Counted from the first letter of the stretch, positions 40,464 through 49,203 are shown. The stretch: DNA of 64,000 bases from Streptomyces subrutilus (GCF_008704535.1 NZ_CP023701.1:5498001-5562000), one strand, 5' to 3'. Notes: generated by a model from the sequence alone, not told the origin. Translations and numbers: made by a program.

Positions 40464-41183
40464 ATGCACCGATTACGTCTGTTCGCCGCACCCCTGCTCG
40501 TCCTCCCCGTGCTCGCGCTCCAGGGCTGTTCCGGCACGGGCCCGGCCGGCTCCGCGCGGCCGGGGGGCTCCGCGTCCGCCGCGTCCTCCTCCACCGGCGC
40601 GCCCGGCTCGTCGGCCACCCCGAGCGCCACGGCCACGTACGCCTGCGTCCCGATCGCCGGCATGGGCAACGGGGACCGGCTGGCCTACCTGCTGAACCTC
40701 AGGACCAGCAAGCCCGATTCGGGGAGCGGCTTCTTCCTGTCGGAGAGCGGGCCCTTCCTCGACGCGCACCCGTCGCGCCGCCCCTGCGAGGCCGTCCCCG
40801 TGCGGGTGACGCACTTCCGGGTCGACCTGGTCGGCGTCCCGCGGGGCGGGCCGGCCCCGACGGCCGCACCGACCCTGCCGACCCGGCGCGCCACGCCGCG
40901 GGGGCTCGACTTCAGCTACACGTACGTACCGCTCGCCGCCGTCACCGTGAACGTCGGGCCGGACAACGGCACGGCCGCGGGCGGGGCGTCGCCGAAGCCC
41001 ACCGGGTGCTCGGGGACGCTGTCGGTCGCCTCCATCGGGGAGGAGATCACCGTGCAGGACCTGCCGGACGAGCTGGACTTCACCACCGGCGGGCGCCTCT
41101 CCGGCTACGCCAAGGTGCACCTCGCCGCCGCCCGCGCCCTGGACGCGATCTTCATACCGCCGCCCGACGTGGCCACCTGCTGA
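40464..41183 (+). CDS. secreted lipoprotein, function unknown
   Basis: The first 22 residues form a signal peptide ending in the lipobox LQGC, so the protein should be lipidated at Cys22 and anchored outside the membrane. A Ser/Gly/Ala/Thr-rich linker of about 40 residues follows, then a domain of about 170 residues with five cysteines counted from CVPIAGMG on. I recognise no family. It is divergent from the LAL regulator, 131 nt away, and could be one of its targets, which is only positional inference. Confidence 0.8.
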   Translation: MHRLRLFAAPLLVLPVLALQGCSGTGPAGSARPGGSASAASSSTGAPGSSATPSATATYACVPIAGMGNGDRLAYLLNLRTSKPDSGSGFFLSESGPFLDAHPSRRPCEAVPVRVTHFRVDLVGVPRGGPAPTAAPTLPTRRATPRGLDFSYTYVPLAAVTVNVGPDNGTAAGGASPKPTGCSGTLSVASIGEEITVQDLPDELDFTTGGRLSGYAKVHLAAARALDAIFIPPPDVATC

Positions 41184-41299
41184 CCCGGCGTACCGGGCGG
41201 CGGGGGAAGGGGAGAGCGGGGGACGGGGAGGGCGGGCCGGCGCACCGTGGGGGAGCGCGCCGTCCCGCCCGCGCGCCCGTTCACCCGGGACCGCCCGCG

Positions 41300-41392
41300 C
41301 GCCCACCGCCCGGCGCCCCCGGAGCAGCACCCCGGTGGCCGGTGCGGACACGGCGAAGAGCGCGACCGCCGCGTCGAACGCGACGGCGGGCC
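41300..41392 (-). pseudogene. possible C-terminal remnant of a membrane exporter
   Basis: Read on the minus strand, this segment encodes a hydrophobic stretch AVAFDAAVALFAVSAPATGV followed by LLRGRR, resembling the last helix of an MFS exporter. No start, no further helices and no clear stop are present. It abuts the TetR remnant, which is on the opposite strand, as if a divergent exporter/TetR pair had lost both 5' ends. The evidence is weak. Confidence 0.3.
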
Positions 41393-41797
41393 CTGGCCGA
41401 GGAGCCGACGGCCCGCGCCGCGGTCGAGGCGATGCTGCGCGACAACGCCACGGCGTACGCGGACCCCGCCACCCCCACCGGCTGCATGATCGTGCTCGCC
41501 GCGCCCGTCTGCGTACCGGAGGCCTCCCCGGTCGCCGAGGCCCTCGCCCGGATGCGGGCCGGGGTGCGCGAGACGATCCGCGCCCGCGTGGTGCGGGGCT
41601 TCGAGGAGGGCGGCGTACGGGCCGACGCCGACGCCGCGGCCATCGCCGCCTTCTACGGCACCGTCCTCAACGGCCTGTCCGTCCAGTCCCGGGACGGTGC
41701 TCCGGCCGCGGAGCTGCACAGCGCCGTCGACGGCGCACTGGCCTCCTGGGGCACACTCGCCACACCCCGCACACCCGTCCCGACCCCGCCCGCATGA
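41387..41797 (+). pseudogene. TetR-family regulator lacking its DNA-binding domain
   Basis: From RALAEEPTARAAVEAML to the TGA at 41795 the frame matches the ligand-binding/dimerisation half of a TetR regulator (MIVLAAPVC, VLNGLSVQSRDG, LASWGTLA). The roughly 60 N-terminal residues with the HTH are absent; upstream sequence in this frame is Arg/Pro-rich noise. It has no credible start codon or ribosome site. It is most likely a decayed gene created by a deletion. Confidence 0.7.
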
Positions 41798-41954
41798 CGC
41801 GGCCGGGGCCGGATCGCTCGTGCGGGTGACGCCCGGAGCGCGGCGCCCGGCCCGGCGCGGGCGGGCCGCGGGGCGGGAGGGGAGGAGCCGTACGGGCCAT
41901 CCGGACGGCCGTCGGGCGCGGGCACCGGACCGATCTCTGGTAACTATCCGCAGC

Positions 41955-43343
41955 ATGGCCCCCACCCGAACGCTGCTGAGCGGCCTCCTCGGCGCCGCCC
42001 TGCTGCTGCCCCTGCCGCTCACGACCGCCGCCTCCGCCACACCCCCCGCCCCGCTCCCCGCCCCCGCTCCCGCCGTGGTCCCGGCCGCCGTCCCGGCCGC
42101 CGTCCCGGCCGGCACCGGGGAGCGGACCGTCGACTACCGCGGGCTGCGGCTCACCGTCCCCGCCGACTGGCGGGTCGTCGACCTCGACCGCAACCCCGCC
42201 GCCTGCCTGCGCCTCGACCTGGCCACCCTCTACCTCGGACCCGCCGGCACCCAGGAGGAGTGCGCCGGACGGGCCGCCGTGCAGCGCGCCGACACCCTGC
42301 ACCTCGAACCGCTCGACGGGGCGCCGCCGCGCGCCGACGTGCCCACCGTCGCCGTGGACTCCGGCGCGGCCCTGCCCGCCACCCCGCCCCGCTCCGACAG
42401 CAACGAACTGCGCTACGCCCTGCGCGGCCCCGGCGTCATGGCCACCGTCTCCTACGGCGCCGCCCCCGACGCCGTCCGCGCGGTGCTCGCCCGCGCCCGC
42501 GCGCTCGGGGCCGGCGACCCCGCGCCCGTCCGCCGCCCCGCCCCCGTCCTCGTACCCGCCGCCCTGGCCGCGGCCCCCGCCGCGCTCCGCGGCGCCCAGG
42601 ACGCCTTCAGCGGCCAGGGGTTCGACGCCTGCACCGCCCCGACCCCGCGGACCATGGAGGCCTGGCGGACCGGCTCGCCCTTCGGCGCGGTCGGCATCTA
42701 CATCGGCGGCCGTGCCCGGGCCTGCGCCCAGCCGCAGCTCACCGCCGCCTGGGTGCGCGGGCAGGCCGGGGCGGGCTGGCACCTGATGCCGATCTGGGTG
42801 GGCCCGCAGCCCTGGCACAGCTCCAGCACCGGCCTGTCCACCGACCCCGCAACGGCCGACGGCCAGGGCCGCGCCGCCGCCGACGGCGCGGTGGACGCGG
42901 CCCGCTCCCTCGGCCTGCCCGAGGGCACCATCCTCTACAACGACCTGGAGAACTACACCGACCGCGCCACCTGGGACGCCCCCGTCGTCGCCTACCTGAC
43001 CGCCTGGACGGACCGGCTGCACGCCCTGGGCTACCGCTCCGCCGCCTACGTGTCGGCCTCCTCCGGCGCCCAGGCGCTGAGCGCCCACTACCGCCAGGAG
43101 CCCCGCTCGATGCCCGACGTGCTCTGGGTCGCCCGCTGGAACGGCTCGGCCACCGTCACCGACGCCGACATGGGCCTGCCCGCCGGCACCTCGCAGTGGT
43201 CCGGCCGGCGCCGCGCGCACCAGTTCCAGGGCGACCACGACGCCGCGTACGGCGGGGTCACCCTCAACATCGACCGGAACCGGGTGGACGTCGACCCCGC
43301 CGCCCTCGCCACCGCCGGGCTCCTCCCGCTCCGGCTCAGCTAG
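41955..43343 (+). CDS. secreted DUF1906 glycoside-hydrolase-like protein
   Basis: The 462-residue protein has a signal peptide (to about residue 30) and a Pro/Ala linker. A small domain (about 55-180) is followed by a DUF1906 domain (about 220-455) beginning GFDACTAPTPRTMEAW and containing YNDLENY with its acidic residues. DUF1906 resembles GH25-like barrels (Rv2525c type), suggesting cell-wall or glycan binding or hydrolysis. ATG 41955 is chosen as the start of a clear signal peptide. Its 3' end overlaps the convergent flavin-protein gene by 8 nt. Confidence 0.87.
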   Translation: MAPTRTLLSGLLGAALLLPLPLTTAASATPPAPLPAPAPAVVPAAVPAAVPAGTGERTVDYRGLRLTVPADWRVVDLDRNPAACLRLDLATLYLGPAGTQEECAGRAAVQRADTLHLEPLDGAPPRADVPTVAVDSGAALPATPPRSDSNELRYALRGPGVMATVSYGAAPDAVRAVLARARALGAGDPAPVRRPAPVLVPAALAAAPAALRGAQDAFSGQGFDACTAPTPRTMEAWRTGSPFGAVGIYIGGRARACAQPQLTAAWVRGQAGAGWHLMPIWVGPQPWHSSSTGLSTDPATADGQGRAAADGAVDAARSLGLPEGTILYNDLENYTDRATWDAPVVAYLTAWTDRLHALGYRSAAYVSASSGAQALSAHYRQEPRSMPDVLWVARWNGSATVTDADMGLPAGTSQWSGRRRAHQFQGDHDAAYGGVTLNIDRNRVDVDPAALATAGLLPLRLS

Positions 43344-43854
43344 CCGGCCCCGCGGGCTCCTCCCGGGCCGGCTCGTCGTCGTTGCCCCGGCGCAGGGTGC
43401 GCAGTCCCCGCTCCGGGGTCCACGACCGCACCACCAGCTCCTCGCCGTCCACGCCGACGTGCACGACCTCCGCCAGGTCGGCGTGGAAGAGGTGGAAGGG
43501 GTGCGGGGACAGCCTCTCCTCCGCGTACCGGTGCAGCTCCGGCGGGTCCACGACCTCCACCGCCCGGCCGGAGATCCACGCGTCCCCGTCCGGCATCGTC
43601 TCGTCCGGGCCGGGATTGGCGTGCAGGGCGAAGCGCGGGTCGCGCCGCAGGTCCCCGGCCTTCATCGAGCCGGCCATCATCCCCAGCCACAGCTCGCCGC
43701 CCCGCATGCCGACGTTCAGCCCGGCGACCCGCGGGGACCCGTCCTTGCGGAGGGTGGCGAGGACGTGGTGCGGGTACCGCGCGAAGCGCTCCGCGACCGT
43801 CCGCGCGAACTCCGGCTCCGCCGTCTCGAAAGCTGCCCAGTTGTTCGTCGTCAT
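43336..43854 (-). CDS. pyridoxamine 5'-phosphate oxidase-fold protein
   Basis: A 172-residue split-barrel protein. HHVLATLRKDGSPRVAGLNV near the N-terminus and the GELWLGMMAGSMKAGDLRRDPRFALH core are typical of PNPOx-like flavin or F420 binding proteins (read in parts). The exact cofactor and substrate are unknown; many actinobacterial members use F420. It ends convergent with the DUF1906 gene, overlapping it by 8 nt. Confidence 0.85.
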   Translation of the reverse strand: MTTNNWAAFETAEPEFARTVAERFARYPHHVLATLRKDGSPRVAGLNVGMRGGELWLGMMAGSMKAGDLRRDPRFALHANPGPDETMPDGDAWISGRAVEVVDPPELHRYAEERLSPHPFHLFHADLAEVVHVGVDGEELVVRSWTPERGLRTLRRGNDDEPAREEPAGPAS

Positions 43855-43918
43855 ACGGACATGAAACCGCCCGGCCCCGGCCCGGCCCAGCCGCCGGGCC
43901 GTGGACCGGGGCGCCGGG

Positions 43919-44506
43919 CTACGCGCGGTCGGACGTCCGCCCGGCCGCCGCCTCGACGTCCGCCAGCATCGCGGCCGTCAGGTCGCGCTCGGAGGCGTAG
44001 TACCGCTCGGCCCACTTGAGGGTCAGCGCCGGGTACGCCCACGCGGGCTCGTCGCGCGCGAGTTCCGCGTCGGCGACGGCCCGGTCGTGCATGTCCTGGG
44101 CGAACTCCCGGTGCCGCAGCAGCACTTCGCGCATCTGCTCCGGCTCCAGCAGGTGCCCCAGCCACAGGCGCAGCATCGGCCCGTGCTTGAGGACGGGCGG
44201 GTCGACCGGTGCCTCGCGGGCCCAGGCCCGTACGGCCTCCAGGCCCTCGGCGGTGATCCGGTAGACCCGCTTGTCGCGGGTGCCGGTCTCCTGGGCGACG
44301 GTCCGCGAGGACGCGTAGCCCGCCCGCTCCAGCCGCTTCAGCTCGCTGTAGATCTGGCTGAAGGACGGGCTCCAGTAGAAGAAGCGCAGGGACCGGTCCG
44401 ACCACTTCTTCAGGTCGTAGCCGGAGAGCTCCTCACCGAAGGAGAGCAGCCCGAGCACCGCCCAGCCGGTCGCGGGGAGCGGGCGCCTGTCCGTGTCGTC
44501 TGCCAC
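43919..44506 (-). CDS. PadR-family transcriptional regulator
   Basis: The 195-residue protein has the PadR winged helix in residues 14-90 (AVLGLLSFGEELSGYDL, SFSQIYSELKRLERAGY) followed by an Arg/Glu-rich helical dimerisation domain. It is divergent from the SDR gene at 44595 with 88 nt between, so it may control that gene and itself. No operator was identified. The ligand is unknown. Confidence 0.88.
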   Translation of the reverse strand: MADDTDRRPLPATGWAVLGLLSFGEELSGYDLKKWSDRSLRFFYWSPSFSQIYSELKRLERAGYASSRTVAQETGTRDKRVYRITAEGLEAVRAWAREAPVDPPVLKHGPMLRLWLGHLLEPEQMREVLLRHREFAQDMHDRAVADAELARDEPAWAYPALTLKWAERYYASERDLTAAMLADVEAAAGRTSDRA

Positions 44507-44594
44507 GCCGGGCAGTCTACGACCGGGCGGCGCGCGGGCCCTTCCGAGGTGGCGGCGCGACTGCTAGAAGTGGTCCGGTCGGAAGGGGCGGGCC

Positions 44595-45323
44595 GTGATC
44601 ACGCTGGACGGGAAGGTCGTCGTCGTCACCGGGGCCGGGCGCGGCCAGGGGGCGGCGGAGGCACGGCTGTGCGCGGAGGCGGGGGCGCGGGTCGTCGTCA
44701 CCGACGTACGGGAGGACGAGGGCCGGGAGGTCGCCGCCGCACTGGGCGACCGGGCCCTGTTCGTCCGCCACGACGTGGCCGACGCCGCGTCCTGGGCCGA
44801 GGTGGTGCGGGCCGCGCTGGCCGCCTTCGGCACGGTGTCGGCGCTGGTCAACAACGCGGCCCTGTGGCGCACCGCCCACGTGGAACGGCAGACGGCCGAG
44901 GATTTCGAGGCGCTGCTGCGGGTCAACCTGCTGGGCCCGTTCCTCGGCATCCAGGCCGTGGCCCCGGTGCTGCGGGCGGCCGGCGGCGGCTCCGTCGTCA
45001 ACATCTCCTCCACGGCCGGACTGGTCGGCATCCCGGGCCACGCGGCCTACGGATCGACCAAGTTCGCACTGCGCGGCCTGACCCGCTCGGCCGCCCTGGA
45101 CCTGGCCGGGGACCACATCCGGGTCAACTCCGTGCACCCGGGCGCGATCGACACCCCGATGGTCGCCCACGCCGTCGAGGGCCGCGACTGGTCGCACGTC
45201 CCCCTGGGGCGGATGGGGCGGCCGGAGGAGGTCGCGGAACTCGTCGTCTTCCTCTGCTCCGACGCCTCCTCCTACGTGACCGGCACCGAGTTCGCCGTCG
45301 ACGGCGGCACGACCACCCGCTGA
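44595..45323 (+). CDS. SDR family oxidoreductase
   Basis: A 242-residue classical short-chain dehydrogenase. The NAD site is VVVTGAGRGQGAAE, the NNAA motif is VNNAALW, the catalytic Ser is in NISSTAGLVG and the YxxxK pair is YGSTK. The pattern GAGRGQG and the PGAIDTPM region resemble 3-alpha,20-beta-hydroxysteroid dehydrogenases, but substrate cannot be assigned. GTG start at 44595 after a GGAAGGGG site. It is divergent from PadR. Confidence 0.9.
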   Translation: MITLDGKVVVVTGAGRGQGAAEARLCAEAGARVVVTDVREDEGREVAAALGDRALFVRHDVADAASWAEVVRAALAAFGTVSALVNNAALWRTAHVERQTAEDFEALLRVNLLGPFLGIQAVAPVLRAAGGGSVVNISSTAGLVGIPGHAAYGSTKFALRGLTRSAALDLAGDHIRVNSVHPGAIDTPMVAHAVEGRDWSHVPLGRMGRPEEVAELVVFLCSDASSYVTGTEFAVDGGTTTR

Positions 45324-45387
45324 CCCCCGCGGGCCCGTCGGCGCGCCCGCCCTGGCCCTCGGACGGGAGATCGAAAACAATGGGCGG

Positions 45388-46110
45388 ATGACGACACGCG
45401 CCCGGTCCTTCGACGCCGCAGCCGCCCTCTACAACGCCCACCGGCCCGGCTACCCGGCCGAGCTGTTCGACGCCGTCGAGGAACTCGCCGGCCGGCCCCT
45501 CGCCGGGGCGCTGGTGGCCGACGCCGGCGCCGGGACCGGGATCGCCAGCGCCCTGCTGCACGCCCGCGGGGCCCGGGTCGTCGCCGTCGAGCCCGGCGAC
45601 GGAATGGCCGCCGAGCTGCGCCGGGCCAACCCCGGCATCCCGCTCGTGCGCGGCGACGGGGACCGGCTGCCCCTCGCGAGCGGCCGCTTCGACCTCCTCA
45701 CCTACGCCCAGGCCTGGCACTGGACCGACCCGGCCCGTTCCGTGCCCGAGGCCCGCCGCGTGCTGCGCCCCGGCGGCGCGCTCGCGCTGTGGTGGAACGA
45801 CATGGACGCCGCCGTGCCCTGGATCGCCGCCCAGGACGCCCGCGTCCGCGCCCTGTTCGGCGCCGACGGGGTCAGCTTCCGCGGGCTGCCTCCCGGCCCG
45901 TCCTTCACCACCCGCGAGATCCGCTGGTCGCGCCGGGTCCCGTTGGAGGCCCACCTGGCCAACCACGCCAGCCACTCCGCCTTCCTGCTCCTCGGCGAAC
46001 CGGGCACCCGCGCCTTCCTGGACGCCGAGCGGGACCGCCTGCTGCGGCTGTTCCCCGACGGGACCGTCGAGGAGCGCTACGTGGTCACCCTCGGCGTCGC
46101 CGTCCTGTGA
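45388..46110 (+). CDS. class I SAM-dependent methyltransferase
   Basis: The 240-residue protein has the SAM-binding motif VADAGAGTGIAS near residue 46, the acidic loop VVAVEPGDGM, and QAWHWTDP, typical of the UbiE-like methyltransferase_11 group. It begins with the FDAAAALYNAHRPGYP signature common to this subfamily. The methyl acceptor is unknown. It follows the SDR by 64 nt on the same strand. Confidence 0.88.
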   Translation: MTTRARSFDAAAALYNAHRPGYPAELFDAVEELAGRPLAGALVADAGAGTGIASALLHARGARVVAVEPGDGMAAELRRANPGIPLVRGDGDRLPLASGRFDLLTYAQAWHWTDPARSVPEARRVLRPGGALALWWNDMDAAVPWIAAQDARVRALFGADGVSFRGLPPGPSFTTREIRWSRRVPLEAHLANHASHSAFLLLGEPGTRAFLDAERDRLLRLFPDGTVEERYVVTLGVAVL

Positions 46111-46175
46111 CCCGCCCCCGGCGCGGCCCGCGCGCACGGCCCGCCCCCGGCGCGGCCCGCGCGCGCGGCCCGCCC
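46111..46175. repeat. two 29-bp tandem GC repeats
   Basis: Positions 46111-46139 and 46140-46168 are 29-bp units differing at one base, followed by a 7-bp partial third copy. They lie between the convergent stops of the methyltransferase and the acyl-CoA dehydrogenase. They are likely a slippage product; no function is apparent. Confidence 0.7.
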
Positions 46176-47174
46176 TCAGCGCGACCGGGCGGCCCGCGCC
46201 CGCACCGCCGCCGCGACGACCTCCTCCCGGCAGGCCGACGGGGTCCCCCAGGCGTCCCGCAGCGGGCGGGCCTTGCGCAGCCACAGCGACAGGTCCAGCT
46301 CCTCCGTGTAGCCGACCGCGCCGTGCACCTGGAGCGCCGTCAGCGCCGCCGCGTACGCCGCCTCGCCGGCCGTGAGCTTCGCCGCCGCCACCTCGCCCGG
46401 TCCCGGCGACAGCGCCGCCGCCCACACCAGCGGCCGGGCGAACTCCAGGCCCAGCAGCGTGTCCGCCAGCCGGTGCTTGACCGCCTGGAAGGCGCCGATC
46501 GGCCCGCCGAACTGGGTGCGCTGCTTCGCGTACTGCACCGCCCGGGCCAGCAGCGCCTCGCCCACCCCCAGGCACTGCGCCGCCGTCAGCAGTCGCGCCC
46601 ACCGCCCGGCCACCGCGGCCGCCCGCTCCACCCCCGGCCCCGCCGCCAGCAGCTCGCCCCCGGCCGCCGGGACCGACAGGCGCCGGGCCGGGTCCGTCGA
46701 GGCCAGCGGGCGGCCGGCCCCGGCCAGCCGCAGCTCGCCCGCCGGGGACACCGCGAAGCAGTGCGCGGCCGCCTCCGCGTCCAGCGCGTACGGACTCCCG
46801 CCGGGCAGCGTCAGCGTCGCCGCCGCGCCCGCCGCCAGCTCCGGCAGGAACCGCCCGGCCAGGGCCGCGTCGCCCAGCTCCGCCAGCAGCACGGCTGCCG
46901 CCGCCGTCTCCACCACCGGGCCGGGGACGCCAGCCCGGCCCAGCTCCACGAAGCCCAGCGCCAGCTCCACCGGCAGCGGGCCCAGGCCCTCGTACGCCTC
47001 CGGCACGGCCAGGGCGAACAGCCCGGTGTCCGAGAGCCGGGACCACAGCGCCCGCCCCGGCCCGTACCCGCCGCCCGCCCAGGCCCGTACCGCGGCCGGG
47101 ACGTCGGACGCGGCCAGCAGGGCGCGCAGCGTACGGGCGAAGTCCGCCTGCTCGTCGGTCGGCAGGAAGCGCAT
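46176..47174 (-). CDS. acyl-CoA dehydrogenase, short subunit (IpdE2/FadE33-like)
   Basis: The 332-residue protein has an ACAD layout, with MRFLPTDEQADFARTLRAL at the N-terminus and QVHGAVGYTEELDLSLWLRKAR at the C-terminus (read in parts). It is shorter than usual and lacks the YxGTNEIQ segment that its neighbour keeps. Mycobacterial steroid ACADs are alpha2beta2 complexes of two such unlike subunits, and FadE30-FadE33 (IpdE1-IpdE2) is the closest fit by context. The start ATG overlaps the preceding stop as TGATG, supporting stoichiometric translation. The subunit assignment is inferred. Confidence 0.8.
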   Translation of the reverse strand: MRFLPTDEQADFARTLRALLAASDVPAAVRAWAGGGYGPGRALWSRLSDTGLFALAVPEAYEGLGPLPVELALGFVELGRAGVPGPVVETAAAAVLLAELGDAALAGRFLPELAAGAAATLTLPGGSPYALDAEAAAHCFAVSPAGELRLAGAGRPLASTDPARRLSVPAAGGELLAAGPGVERAAAVAGRWARLLTAAQCLGVGEALLARAVQYAKQRTQFGGPIGAFQAVKHRLADTLLGLEFARPLVWAAALSPGPGEVAAAKLTAGEAAYAAALTALQVHGAVGYTEELDLSLWLRKARPLRDAWGTPSACREEVVAAAVRARAARSR

Positions 47175-48319
47175 CAGCGGCGGCCCTTCGGCAGGCCGAG
47201 CAGCCGCTCGGCGATGATGTCGCGCTGGATCTCGTTGGTCCCCGCGTAGATCGGTCCGGCCAGCGAGAAGAGCCACGGCTCGGCCCACTCGCCCGCGGCC
47301 AGCTCCCCGTCCGCACCCAGCAGGTCGAGCGCCGTCTCGTGCAGGGCGATGTCGTAGCGCGACCAGAACACCTTGTTCAGGCTGGACTCGGCGCCGGCCG
47401 CCGCGCCCGCCGCGAACCGGGCTGCGCCCGCCCAGGTGAACAGCTCGTACGCGCGCGCCCCGACCACCGCGTCCGCCACCCGGTCGCGCAGCGCGGTGCC
47501 GTCCGGAGCGCCGGCCGCCTCCCACAGCCCGACGAGCCGGTCCGCCGCGGCCAGGAAGCGGCCCGGGGCGCGCAGGGTCAGGCCCCGCTCGTTGCCCGTC
47601 GTCGACATCGCGATCCGCCAGCCCTGCCCCGGCTCCCCGATCACGTCCCGGTCCGGCACGAAGACGCCGTCCAGGAAGAGCTCCGCGAAGGCCGGCTTCC
47701 CGTCCAGGCGGCCGACGGGCCGGACGGTCACCCCCGGCGCCCGCAGGTCGAACATCAGGTACGTCAGCCCCTGGTGGCGCTTCGGCGCGTCCGGATCGGT
47801 ACGGAAGATGCCGAAGGCCCGGTCGGCGAAGGCGGCCCGCGAGGACCAGGTCTTCTGCCCGTGCAGCAGCCAGCCGCCGTCGGTGCGCACCGCCCGCGAG
47901 GTCAGCGACGCCAGGTCCGAGCCCGCCTCCGGCTCCGACCAGGCCTGCGCCCAGATCTCGCGGCCGGCGGCCATGGCCGGCAGCACCCGCGCCCGCTGTT
48001 CCGCGGTCGCGTGTTCGAAGAGGGTGGGCGCGAGCAGGCTGACGCCGTTCTGCGCGACCCGGCCCGGCGCCCCCGCCGCCCAGTACTCCTCCTCGAACAC
48101 CAGCCACCGCACGAGGTCCGCGCCCCGGCCCCCGTACTCCTCGGGCCAGGACACCACCGACCAGCGGTCCGCGTGCAGCTCCGCCTCCCACGCGCGGTGG
48201 GCGGCGAAGCCCCCGGCCGTCTCCAGGGAGGGGAGCGGGGTCCGGGGGACGTGGGCGGCGAGCCAGCTCCGGGCCTCCGCCCGGAAGGCCTCGACCTCCG
48301 CCGTCTGGGTCAGGTCCAT
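47174..48319 (-). CDS. fadE30: acyl-CoA dehydrogenase, long subunit (FadE30/IpdE1-like)
   Basis: A 381-residue ACAD with AQAWSEPEAGSDLASL, WLLHGQKTWSS and the C-terminal YAGTNEIQRDIIAERLLGLP (FAD-site) motif. It is the first gene of the leftward unit whose promoter region contains a KstR2-like box at 48347. In M. tuberculosis, FadE30 (Rv3560c) sits in the same position next to ipdF and kstR2 and oxidises a steroid C/D-ring CoA thioester. Synteny rather than sequence alone drives the specific name. Confidence 0.85.
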   Translation of the reverse strand: MDLTQTAEVEAFRAEARSWLAAHVPRTPLPSLETAGGFAAHRAWEAELHADRWSVVSWPEEYGGRGADLVRWLVFEEEYWAAGAPGRVAQNGVSLLAPTLFEHATAEQRARVLPAMAAGREIWAQAWSEPEAGSDLASLTSRAVRTDGGWLLHGQKTWSSRAAFADRAFGIFRTDPDAPKRHQGLTYLMFDLRAPGVTVRPVGRLDGKPAFAELFLDGVFVPDRDVIGEPGQGWRIAMSTTGNERGLTLRAPGRFLAAADRLVGLWEAAGAPDGTALRDRVADAVVGARAYELFTWAGAARFAAGAAAGAESSLNKVFWSRYDIALHETALDLLGADGELAAGEWAEPWLFSLAGPIYAGTNEIQRDIIAERLLGLPKGRR

Positions 48320-48346
48320 CGGGTCTCCGCCCTCCTGAGCGCCTTC

Positions 48347-48366
48347 CCTAACAAGTGTTTGGTAGG
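48347..48366. promoter_or_regulatory. KstR2-type operator, copy 1
   Basis: CCTAACAAGTGTTTGGTAGG spans 48347-48366. Its core AACAAGTGTTTGGT (48350-48363) matches the mycobacterial KstR2 motif AnCAAGnnCTTGnT at all but one defined base. It lies between the fadE30 start (48319) and the ipdF start (48403) and could control both directions. A second near-identical copy lies at 57757. Confidence 0.8.
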
Positions 48367-48402
48367 TTAACGTACGGCCATGAGCAGCGTCGAGGAGTTC
48401 GC

Positions 48403-49188
48403 ATGAACGAGCCCCGGTACATCCCCGGCCACCACCTGCTGGAGGACCGGACCGCCGTGGTGACCGCCGCCGCCGGCGCCGGCATCGGCGGGGCCACCGC
48501 CCGGCGCTTCCTGGAAGAGGGCGCCCGCGTCGTCCTCGGCGACGCCCACGCCCGGCGGCTGGAGGAGACCGAGCGGGCGCTCGCCGCCGAGTTCGGCGCG
48601 GACCGCGTCGCCGCCCTGCCCTGCGACGTCACCGACGAAGACCAGGTGCGGGCCCTCTTCGCGCTCGCCGAACGGCTCCACGGCGGCCTCGACGTCGTCG
48701 TCAACAACGCCGGCCTCGGCGGCACCGCCGCCCTCGTCGACATGACCGACGACCAGTGGTCCCGCGTCCTCGACGTCACCCTGAACGGCACCTTCCGCTG
48801 CACCCGCGCCGCCCTGCGCTCCATGAAGGCCGCCGGCACCGGGGGCGGGGTCGTCGTCAACAACGCCTCCGTCGTCGGCTGGCGCGCCCAGACCGGCCAG
48901 GCCCACTACGCCGCCGCCAAGGCCGGCGTGATGGCCCTGACCCGCTGCGCGGCGCTGGAGGCGGCCGAGTTCGGCGTGCGGGTCAACGCGGTCGCCCCGA
49001 GCCTGGCCATGCACCCCCACCTGGTGAAGGTCACCAGCGCGGAACTCCTCACGGAGCTGACCGCCCGCGAGGCCTTCGGCCGCCACGCCGAGCCCTGGGA
49101 GGTCGCGAACGTCATCGTCTTCCTGGCCAGCGGCTACTCCGCGTACATGACGGGCGAGACCGTCTCCGTCAGCAGCCGGCACCCCTAG
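48403..49188 (+). CDS. ipdF: SDR family dehydrogenase, IpdF-like
   Basis: A 261-residue SDR with nucleotide site VVTAAAGAGIGGATARR, VNNAGLGG, catalytic Ser in NNASVVGW and the pair YAAAK. The variant start VTAAAGAGIG is typical of the Rv3559c (IpdF) group, which oxidises the 5-hydroxy group of HIP-CoA derivatives. It is the first gene of the unit ipdF-kstR2-fadA6, the same trio order as in mycobacteria. GAGGAG precedes ATG 48403. Confidence 0.82.
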   Translation: MNEPRYIPGHHLLEDRTAVVTAAAGAGIGGATARRFLEEGARVVLGDAHARRLEETERALAAEFGADRVAALPCDVTDEDQVRALFALAERLHGGLDVVVNNAGLGGTAALVDMTDDQWSRVLDVTLNGTFRCTRAALRSMKAAGTGGGVVVNNASVVGWRAQTGQAHYAAAKAGVMALTRCAALEAAEFGVRVNAVAPSLAMHPHLVKVTSAELLTELTAREAFGRHAEPWEVANVIVFLASGYSAYMTGETVSVSSRHP

Positions 49189-49203
49189 CCCCACAATGGG
49201 CGC

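Noticed and set aside
37207..40695. An 1162-codon plus-strand frame antisense to the LAL regulator
   Set aside because: Low-complexity Arg/Gly/Pro/Ala translation without domains, while the minus strand has clear ATPase and LuxR motifs.
41234..41797. Intact TetR regulator starting near 41247
   Set aside because: The frame from 41247 differs from that of the TetR C-terminal part, and no HTH is encoded upstream in any frame.
46111..46175. CRISPR-like repeat
   Set aside because: Only two contiguous 29-bp copies and no spacers, so it is a simple tandem duplication.
46176..48191. A 671-residue acyl-CoA dehydrogenase fusion
   Set aside because: The N-terminal part is a shadow of the 47174-48319 gene; the real short subunit begins at ATG 47174.
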